NCBI GenBank assembly: GCA_000565345.1
Contig: AQOF01000001.1
Span: 1 to 64,000 of the forward strand
Direction of reading: 5' to 3'
Origin: Salinivibrio costicola subsp. costicola ATCC 33508 = LMG 11651
Lineage (GTDB): Bacteria > Pseudomonadota > Gammaproteobacteria > Enterobacterales > Vibrionaceae
DNA: 64,000 bases
Numbering within the stretch: position 1 is the stretch's first letter; each line of letters begins with the position of its first letter. Shown here in pieces: positions 57,252 to 64,000 of the stretch. The position numbers were made by a program, and so were the translations under genes. Under the pieces are notes generated by a model, which did no database searches, was not told the DNA's origin, and was given only the letters and a program-made list of their open reading frames with translations.

Positions 57252-57734
57252 TCACGTGTTTAGCGGATTGGTGCACACGATCACACCATTTTGGTCTGCA
57301 TACAGATAATCCCCCGCTGTCAGGGTGATCCCCGCAAGCGTAATCGCCACATCAACCTCACCTTGACCGTATTTGTGCGTTTTAATTGGACACACCCCCA
57401 GTGCTTTTATGCCCAGCGGTAAGGTGGATAAGGTTGCCGCATCACGCACGGGCCCGGCAATCACAATCCCCGCCCAATGGTTATCGACTGCACTTTGTCC
57501 AATTAAGTCGCCTAACAAAGCTCTATCCATGGCACCTGAACCGTCAACGACCAACACCTGCCCATCACCGGGCGACGCCAATAACGCCTTCACTTTCGAG
57601 TTATCGCGATAGCAACGCACCGTTCGCACTCGACCTTCAAAGCCACGTTTTGCCCCATAGTCAAACCATTGCATCGGAACCCATTGCACCGCGTCAGGGT
57701 GTTGGTCACATAAGTCAGGCAGTTTATCGTCCAT
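57252..57734 (-). CDS. RraA-like protein
   Basis: 160 residues of the RraA/menG fold. GDLIGQSAVDNHWAGIVIAGPVRD, with the glycine-rich turn, and GVCPIKTHKYGQGEVD match the family. Members either inhibit RNase E or are aldolases for 4-hydroxy-4-methyl-2-oxoglutarate. The DxxxxD and RD residues typical of the aldolases are partly visible (GPVRD; YADQNGV), so I cannot choose between the two roles. Convergent with the exported protein gene, one base after its stop. Confidence 0.85.
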   Translation of the reverse strand: MDDKLPDLCDQHPDAVQWVPMQWFDYGAKRGFEGRVRTVRCYRDNSKVKALLASPGDGQVLVVDGSGAMDRALLGDLIGQSAVDNHWAGIVIAGPVRDAATLSTLPLGIKALGVCPIKTHKYGQGEVDVAITLAGITLTAGDYLYADQNGVIVCTNPLNT

Positions 57735-57770
57735 GATATCTTTCTCCTTAGTATTAATAGGGTGAGTCGT

Positions 57771-58196
57771 TTACGTCTTTGCCGCCACCAACAAGGAAGA
57801 AAAACGCACGTTAAGTGATTGTGGCGTAAAGTCTGTCATTAAGGCAGGCAACAACCATAATGTATCGTTTTCAACCCAGTAGATCGCGTTTTGCTCCCAA
57901 GTTTTCGCCAAGGCCACGGCATCCGATGACGCAATCGCGACCGCAAAACCAGGTTCAAACCAACTTCCATCCGGTGCGCCACCATTCATCGGCCAATAAC
58001 GGAGACCGGCTTGCGTCATCGCCTTGGCAAGCCGCTCATTACGTAGGTAATTCTCATTGTCAGATAAAGGTTGGCTGCGTGGATTAAATGCGGTAAGAAT
58101 AGCAAATGCAGCCGCATCGGGCGCTTGAGGGGCATGAAAAGCGATCGATTGGTAAGTTTTCCACAAATCTTGCTGCGTATTTTGTTCACACATCAT
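57771..58196 (-). CDS. DUF3293 domain protein
   Basis: 141 residues, cytoplasmic. Fits DUF3293: FAILTAFNPRSQPLSDNEN near residue 31, MTQAGLRYWPMNGGAPDGSW near 60, EPGFAVAI near 81 and EQNAIYWVENDTLWLLP near 100. Function unknown. Upstream of the RraA-like gene, 36 bases apart, possibly one operon. Confidence 0.85.
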   Translation of the reverse strand: MMCEQNTQQDLWKTYQSIAFHAPQAPDAAAFAILTAFNPRSQPLSDNENYLRNERLAKAMTQAGLRYWPMNGGAPDGSWFEPGFAVAIASSDAVALAKTWEQNAIYWVENDTLWLLPALMTDFTPQSLNVRFSSLLVAAKT

Positions 58197-58626
58197 TTAC
58201 ATCCATCGGCTACTAATACTATGCTTAATTGTTAATTATGCACGATTATTCATGAAGTTAAACGGATGGTTGGTACTAACTGACACGTAACATACTTTTG
58301 ATTGGGGTCAATAAAGGATGAAAAAAATCATCAACCTTCATCCTAATATATTGTTAGCGTGCTGTTAAATGAATACAATTGGCAATAATTAATGGATAGC
58401 ACAGTGCTCGGCTTGGCGTTGAATCAAGTCCGCCATGCCCCGTCTCAAGCTGGAACACACGGTGCGTTGTCTAGCATCGACGAACACTTCTCTATGGATG
58501 GCGTGCCATATGTTAGTTGCGAGGTTCGCGGTAGACATTCCTCGCATTTTGTAAATTTTTTTCACAGGCTAGTCGGTCTAGACTGTGGAATATAACCGGA
58601 TTCTATTTAGATATTAGGTATCGCCA
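58197..58626. other. arcA upstream region
   Basis: About 430 bases between a DUF3293 gene and arcA. It presumably carries a long arcA leader and promoters. A 67-codon frame at 58392-58595 has no RBS or family similarity, so I do not call it. Confidence 0.55.
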
Positions 58627-59346
58627 ATGCAAACCCCGCAAATTCTGATTGTAGAAGACGAACAGGTCACACGTAACACGCTGAAAAGTATCTTTGAAGC
58701 CGAAGGTTACAATGTGTTTGAAGCCAGCGATGGCGACGAAATGCATCAAATCCTGTCAAACCACCACGTTCACCTTGTGATCATGGATATCAACCTGCCT
58801 GGTAAAAATGGCCTACTCCTGGCGCGTGAACTGCGTGAACAAGGGGATATGGCACTGATGTTCCTGACCGGGCGAGATAACGAAGTTGATAAAATCCTTG
58901 GGTTGGAGATCGGTGCAGATGATTATATCACCAAACCGTTTAATCCCCGTGAACTGACTATCCGTGCCCGTAACCTGCTCACGCGTGCGTTAAGCAGTGT
59001 GAACGGGAGTGAAGAGAAACGTAATGTTGACGTTTATACCTTCAATGGTTGGACGTTAGATATTAACAGCCGTTCACTGATCAATCCTGAGGGAGAAACC
59101 TTCAAACTGCCTCGCTCTGAGTTCCGTGCATTGCTTCACTTTTGTGAAAATCCTGGCAAGATCCAGACCCGTGCTGAACTGCTGAAGAAAATGACCGGCC
59201 GCGATCTGAAACCGCATGATCGTACGGTTGATGTCACCATTCGCCGGATCCGCAAGCACTTTGAATCGCACAGCGACACACCTGAGATTATTGCCACCAT
59301 TCACGGTGAAGGCTATCGCTTCTGCGGCGAGATTGAAGAGCAGTAA
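58627..59346 (+). CDS. arcA: response regulator ArcA
   Basis: OmpR-family regulator that represses aerobic respiration genes under low oxygen. 239 residues: receiver with D54 in [14 protein letters not shown] in MFLTGRD and K in YITKPF; C-terminal winged helix with [16 protein letters not shown]. Convergent with arcB, its cognate kinase. Confidence 0.97.
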   Translation: MQTPQILIVEDEQVTRNTLKSIFEAEGYNVFEASDGDEMHQILSNHHVHLVIMDINLPGKNGLLLARELREQGDMALMFLTGRDNEVDKILGLEIGADDYITKPFNPRELTIRARNLLTRALSSVNGSEEKRNVDVYTFNGWTLDINSRSLINPEGETFKLPRSEFRALLHFCENPGKIQTRAELLKKMTGRDLKPHDRTVDVTIRRIRKHFESHSDTPEIIATIHGEGYRFCGEIEEQ

Positions 59347-59394
59347 GTGTCAACGCTAAGCCGATAGTCGGTGAAAACTGCCGTTTGTACAGGC

Positions 59395-59425
59395 AAAAGG
59401 CGCCCAATCTAAGGCGCCTTTTTTT
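59395..59425. terminator. bidirectional terminator arcA/arcB
   Basis: AAAGGCGCC CAATCTA GGCGCCTTTTTTT: strong hairpin with T run toward arcA and A run that serves arcB on the other strand. Confidence 0.88.
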
Positions 59426-59437
59426 GATCTTATCAAG

Positions 59438-61809
59438 TTAACGGTGAGTGTCGCTTTGCTCATCTAACCAGGCTTTTAATACCGCTAAATCGTGCGGGTA
59501 ACCCGCTTTTATTTCATCGATCCAATCAGCAATGTTTTCCCACCATGCCGGTAAATCAGGCGACTGGGCTTTTTGCGCGACTTTTTGGATATGTTTTAAC
59601 CCCACCGACCCCGCGGCGCCTTTAATTTTATGGGCTTCTGAAACAATGCCGTCTTGATCGCGTGCGGTCATGTTCGAGTCTAAGATCGCGATATAGTCTG
59701 GCATGGTTGCTTCAAACATTTCGATACTTTGGCGTACAGGCTTAATTCCCACCAGCTCGACGTATCCGGTGAGCATGTCCATATCCAATAAGCGCTCAGC
59801 TTGCTCATTCGCCACTGGCCGCGCCGCTTGCGTCTGAGGTTCAGATTCAGCAGTCTGCGCGGATACCGCCTCGCCGGCCAAAGCATGATGCGAAATCACG
59901 TGATTGAGGGCTGAGACACTAATGGGTTTACTGATAGCATCGTCCATACCTTGCGTTAAGTAGCTATTTTTATCGTTGATCACATTGGCCGTCAGAGCAA
60001 CCAAGGGCGGTAAATGCGCGTGATGCTGTCGCCATGTCGCGGCGACATCAAACCCGGTCATATCCGGTAACTGAATGTCGAGTAAGACGAGATCAAACGC
60101 GCCAGGCACAAAAGCATCAAGCGCGGCTTGCCCGTCGCGAGCAACGGTGACGTCATGACCCAGGCTTTCAAGCAAGCTGGTGGCGACGGTGATATTCAGC
60201 TCAATGTCTTCGACAAGCAAAATACGTAACGCATTGTTTATCAGCGTAGGGGAAGGCATCTGTTCTTCATTGGGTTCACTCAGTGGCACACTCACCGTAA
60301 GTGTAAACGTACTGCCTTGACCTTCTTCACTGTCGAGGCTGATATCGCCACCCATCAAACGCGCCAGTTTACGCGAAACGGCTAAGCCAATCCCAGTGCC
60401 CACGGCATGCAGGTTTTCACCTGCTTGTTTTACCTGATAGTACATTGCAAAGATCTTATCTTGCTCATCCGCAGGGATCCCAATACCACTGTCTTCAACA
60501 TCAAAACACAGATGAGCAGTATCGTGATCAACCTCAGCACTGACCGTGATAATCACACAACCTTGCTTGGTAAACTTGACCGCATTCCCCACCAGGTTCC
60601 AAAGAATTTGCCGTAAACGGGTCGCATCCACTGCAACGTACTCGGGCAAGTCTGTGACCCGCTCGAGTTCAAAACGTAGGCCTTTTTGCTCCGCCATCAA
60701 TGTCGATATATTATCAATCTCGGTCACAAACTCGCGCAGATCGATGCTGGTAGGATGCAATGACAAACGTTTTCGATCGGATTTATCTAAATCGATAATG
60801 TCATTAAAAATGTTACCTAGCGTGATGGCACTAACGTAAATGGTGCGTAAGTAATTACACTGTTTATCGTCTAATTGAGAGTCGAGCAGTATTTGACTGA
60901 GCCCACAATGCCATTCAACGGGGTACGAAGTTCATGACTAATGGTCGAAATAAACGCTGTCTTTTCTCGACTCGCTTTTTCTAGCGCGTCTTGGTAACGC
61001 TTACGCTCGGTGATTTCGCGTCCAAAGCCGAGTAATCCTAGATGCCGCCCGTCTCGTGAAAAGAAAGGGACTTTGCGCAACTCAAAATAGGCTTTTCGAC
61101 CATCTTGATATTCCAGCCATTGTTCATAGGTAATCGAGACATTGGCATCAAAAACTTGCTGGTCCGTTTCAACCACTTTTTCAGCAATATCTTCACGATA
61201 AACATCCCAAGGCGTCATGCCCTTTAGGGTTTTCTCATCGTAACCGGTGAGCTCTTCCATTGCGCGATTGCAACCGGAAAACTGGCCCTGGGCATTGCGG
61301 TAATAAATTAAATCGGGCGAGGCATCGATAAATGATCGCAGTAACGCGGTTTGCTCAGCCAATTCTAACTGGGCTTTTTCACGCTGATAAACTTCATTTT
61401 CCAGATCTTTAATCGCCTGTTGCCGCGCTTCCTCAGCTTTTTCTCTTTCTTCTATCTCTAAGTTGAGCTGCTCAATGTTCTCGGTTAATTGGCGGTTTAA
61501 ACGCATATCGCGCGCGCGCATTTCTTCAAGTTTTGAGACGAGCTTGGATAAACGTTGACGAGACTCTTCCAGTTGATCCACCACCACTGACAAAAAATAG
61601 ACCGCCCAGGGAGTGATGATCAGACCAAAAAATACAGAACGAATAATGTCGATATTCTGGACCGTGCCTTCAAGCACCAGCGTGATGCCCACTTGTACCA
61701 CAACCGCCAGCGCTACTAAGGCTAAGGCGAGCAGCATGCTAAAGCGCACAATCCCGAGTTTAACCAGTAAATCGACATAATATTGTGCAAGGACTTTAAG
61801 TTGTTTCAT
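59438..61809 (-). CDS. arcB: aerobic respiration control sensor kinase ArcB (one frameshift)
   Basis: Quinone-responsive hybrid kinase that phosphorylates ArcA. About 790 residues after restoring a C lost near 60902 (LNGIVGLSQILLDSQLDD). Two membrane segments (residues about 20-45 and 56-75), coiled coil, PAS (SFIDASPDLIYYRNAQGQF region), HisKA with AFISTISHELRTPLNG, HATPase with GTGIGLAVSRKLARLMGG, receiver with LVLLDIQLPDMTGFD, and C-terminal Hpt with AHKIKGAAGSVGL. Typical tripartite phosphorelay. Downstream of the diguanylate cyclase gene by nine bases. Confidence 0.95.
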
Positions 61810-61818
61810 AAAGGATGA

Positions 61819-63612
61819 TTAACCGCTAGATTCTAGGTAAGTCGATTCGGCGACCGAGGCGCGTCGAGGGCTTGATCCGTGTGGTGCCGGCATGCCTTTC
61901 ACTACACTCACTTGATTTCGACCGTTGCGTTTAGCTTGATATAAAGCGCGATCCGCTTGCTGGATTAAATCACCGTAATCACCATCCGCGGAGGGTGTCA
62001 CACAAGCAACGCCAAGGCTGATAGTAATTTTACCGGTAATCACTGCCTGATGATGGGCAATGTCTGCCGATAGCACCCGCTCGCGTGCAGTCTCGGCAAC
62101 CTGGATAGCGCCGTTCAGTTCGGTTTGCGGCAATACAATGGCAAACTCTTCGCCGCCATAACGCGCCACCACATCAAGCGGCCGGTGAACGGCTGAGGTC
62201 AATGCGTTTGCCACTTTTTGTAACGCCCAGTCACCTTGTTGATGACCATAGTGATCATTGTACAGTTTAAAATGATCGATATCACAGAGGATAAAGGCAA
62301 GTGGCGTGCCTTCACGCGCTTGTGAACGCCACAGTTTGCTCAGCTGTTCATCTAAACTACGTCGATTCGCCACTTGGGTGAGGCTGTCGACAAAACTGAG
62401 TGCTTGCAAAGCCATAATGGCGTCGGCAAGCTGCTGTTGCGTGTCTTTTCTTTCGGTAATATCCCGTGCCATCAGCAAAATGGCAGGATCGCCCGTCACC
62501 GGATCTTGAATGCGTGATTTTGCCACCTCATACCAGGTTTGCTCGCCTAACTGACCAAGAATGACATCCTCATAAGTCATGGTTTCACCCGTATCCAATA
62601 CTTGTTGATCACGCTGTCGGTGTTGATCGAAGATATCAGGATCAACCACTTTCTGCGCAGGGGCGTTTTCCAACGCCTCAATCGTCGTGCCTAATGCATC
62701 AGCATACGCTTGGTTGCAAGCCAAGTGATAGTAGTCTTGGTCATAGATCCCAATCGGATCGATACTCGACTTAAAAATCGCACTGAGTAAATGACTGCGT
62801 TGCTCTAAGACCTGCTCAACGGATTGGCGCTGTTGCGCTTCTTTTTGTAATCGCTCTTGCATCTGGTGCCAGTTGGTCACATCGTGGCTGATACACAAGG
62901 TACCAATGATTGCCTGTTTATCATTTTTAAGTGCGGTGATATTAGTCTCTAATAAACAGCTTTCATCATTGTGTTGTGTCGCCCATGTCCGTTCAGTTTG
63001 AGGCTGCGTCAGCGGCTGATCCGCTTGCCAAACAATGGCTTCTTGCTCACGGCCTTGCCAAAAACGATCAAATGCCGCATTGGTACCGACCACATTCCCT
63101 TCCACATCTTGAAAGCACACCAACTCCTCCAGCGAGTTAATCACGCTCAAGAGTACGCCTTGCTCTTGCTCATGAAGCTGCCAATGGGTGCGCTGATCCG
63201 TCGATGATAAGGAGACAACCCATGCTCGCTTTCCTCGACAACGAATCGGTAACCCCGATAACTGCACGTTGACACGCACCCGATTCGCCCCCGGCGCTCG
63301 GACTTTCGCATCAACATGAGAAAAAGGTTGCGGCCAAGGCTGTGCTAGGATGAATGCCTGAACGGCTTGCTGCTGTCGCGGGGTAGCGGTTTTAAATTGC
63401 TGTTGGCTATCGACCAGTGAAAAGGTGTCTACGCATGCAGCATTGGCATATAAAATGTCGCCCTGTTCGGCAGTCACAATGGCATGCGGCGTTTCCAAGC
63501 TGGCCATGTAAACCTGCCAGTCAGATAGCGCCACTGTCTCTTGACGCGCTCGCCATCCGTAACCCAGCACGCCACCGGCCAATAAAACAAGCAAAAAAAT
63601 AAAAAACGCCAT
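61819..63612 (-). CDS. PAS-containing diguanylate cyclase
   Basis: Makes cyclic di-GMP from two GTP. 597 residues: one N-terminal membrane segment (residues 2-18), three PAS-like regions (near residues 30-130, 150-255 and 275-390, the last ending [13 protein letters not shown]), and a GGDEF domain with the active-site [15 protein letters not shown]. An RxxD inhibitory site (RPLD) lies five residues before GGEEF, so product inhibition is expected. Only nine bases before arcB, suggesting co-transcription with the redox sensor. The sensed signal is unknown. Confidence 0.93.
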   Translation of the reverse strand: MAFFIFLLVLLAGGVLGYGWRARQETVALSDWQVYMASLETPHAIVTAEQGDILYANAACVDTFSLVDSQQQFKTATPRQQQAVQAFILAQPWPQPFSHVDAKVRAPGANRVRVNVQLSGLPIRCRGKRAWVVSLSSTDQRTHWQLHEQEQGVLLSVINSLEELVCFQDVEGNVVGTNAAFDRFWQGREQEAIVWQADQPLTQPQTERTWATQHNDESCLLETNITALKNDKQAIIGTLCISHDVTNWHQMQERLQKEAQQRQSVEQVLEQRSHLLSAIFKSSIDPIGIYDQDYYHLACNQAYADALGTTIEALENAPAQKVVDPDIFDQHRQRDQQVLDTGETMTYEDVILGQLGEQTWYEVAKSRIQDPVTGDPAILLMARDITERKDTQQQLADAIMALQALSFVDSLTQVANRRSLDEQLSKLWRSQAREGTPLAFILCDIDHFKLYNDHYGHQQGDWALQKVANALTSAVHRPLDVVARYGGEEFAIVLPQTELNGAIQVAETARERVLSADIAHHQAVITGKITISLGVACVTPSADGDYGDLIQQADRALYQAKRNGRNQVSVVKGMPAPHGSSPRRASVAESTYLESSG

Positions 63613-64000
63613 GCCGCTCCTGTGCCCTTGTCCCTAATGTGTTCTATCCAGTTTTCACTCGCATCGTATTCTGCCACACATTACATTGGGGGCGTGATTA
63701 CCCTGTTCACAGCTTTATAAATATCATCTGTTATTTTATTACATCAATCTGTAGTGATTTTCGCTATGAAAGTGGACGCATAAAACGCACCCTTCTCTGT
63801 TTGTTGTTAAAATTAGAATATCTACTCAAATTCTGCCTTTATTTAATAATTATTTAACTAGAAAGCATAATTGCGAATAGCTATTATTCCCTGACTATCC
63901 GCATTAAAAGCACGCTAAATCATAACTTTAAATCGTCGTTTTTTACATTTGTATATGCATAAAGATTGCATACAAAAATTTGACCTTTGCGGGGTTTCCC
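63613..64000. other. AT-rich end of window, no gene seen
   Basis: 388 bases upstream of the diguanylate cyclase gene. AT-rich, especially past 63720, and without a convincing reading frame; probably holds the promoter for the cyclase–arcB pair. Confidence 0.5.

Noticed and set aside
58392..58595. 67-codon reading frame before arcA
   Set aside because: No RBS, no recognisable family, composition like the surrounding leader; too weak to call.

Overview
The window looks like core chromosome of a gammaproteobacterium of the Vibrionaceae type. The evidence is the csrA–tRNA-Ser/Arg block beside alaS, the rpoE-rseABC-lepA-lepB-rnc-era-recO-pdxJ-acpS operon running tail to tail into barA, the ftsB-eno-pyrG-mazG-relA-rlmD block, the convergent arcA/arcB pair, and a DUF3545 gene. 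Balanced base composition would suit a genus such as Salinivibrio, but that is only a guess. I see no prophage, transposase, CRISPR array or defence cassette, and no convincing undescribed system.

Layout. Positions 1-670 hold tRNA-Arg(ACG) and tRNA-Ser(GCT) genes on the minus strand, preceded by csrA and alaS. From 4.2 to 20 kb come recX, recA, pncC, mutS, a stump of pcm, surE, truD, ispF, ispD, ftsB, eno, pyrG, mazG, relA and rlmD. From 20 to 32 kb come barA and the acpS-to-rpoE operon read backwards. From 32 to 43 kb come nadB, a chemoreceptor, ygfX-sdhE, ygfZ, gcvH, ubiI-ubiH, ygfB, zapA, 6S RNA and fau. From 43 to 50 kb come rpiA, serA, yaaA, an amino-acid:cation symporter, DUF3545, ung and grcA. 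From 50 to 64 kb come thrLABC, aceK, a small exported protein, an RraA-like gene, a DUF3293 gene, arcA, arcB and a diguanylate cyclase.

Two features stand out. First, mutS and pcm are both truncated and fused tail to tail at about 8751. In related genomes nlpD and rpoS lie between them, so the general stress sigma factor and the MutS C-terminus are missing here, through either a real deletion or an assembly misjoin. Second, about 27 single-base indels, nearly all deletions and many in short homopolymers, break at least 18 otherwise well-conserved genes, including essential ones (alaS, eno, lepA, rpoE). In each case the protein resumes in another frame, so I annotate these genes as single full-length CDSs. 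Sequencing error is the most economical explanation. A mutS mutator could produce such indels, but would not leave essential genes broken.

Regulation visible in the sequence: a LexA box before recA, a sigma-E promoter before rpoE, a threonine/isoleucine-rich leader peptide and attenuator before thrA, an FNR-like box before grcA, a strong promoter before the tRNA block, and 6S RNA between zapA and fau. Several global regulators share the window: CsrA, BarA, RelA, RpoE with its anti-sigma proteins, ArcA/ArcB and 6S RNA.
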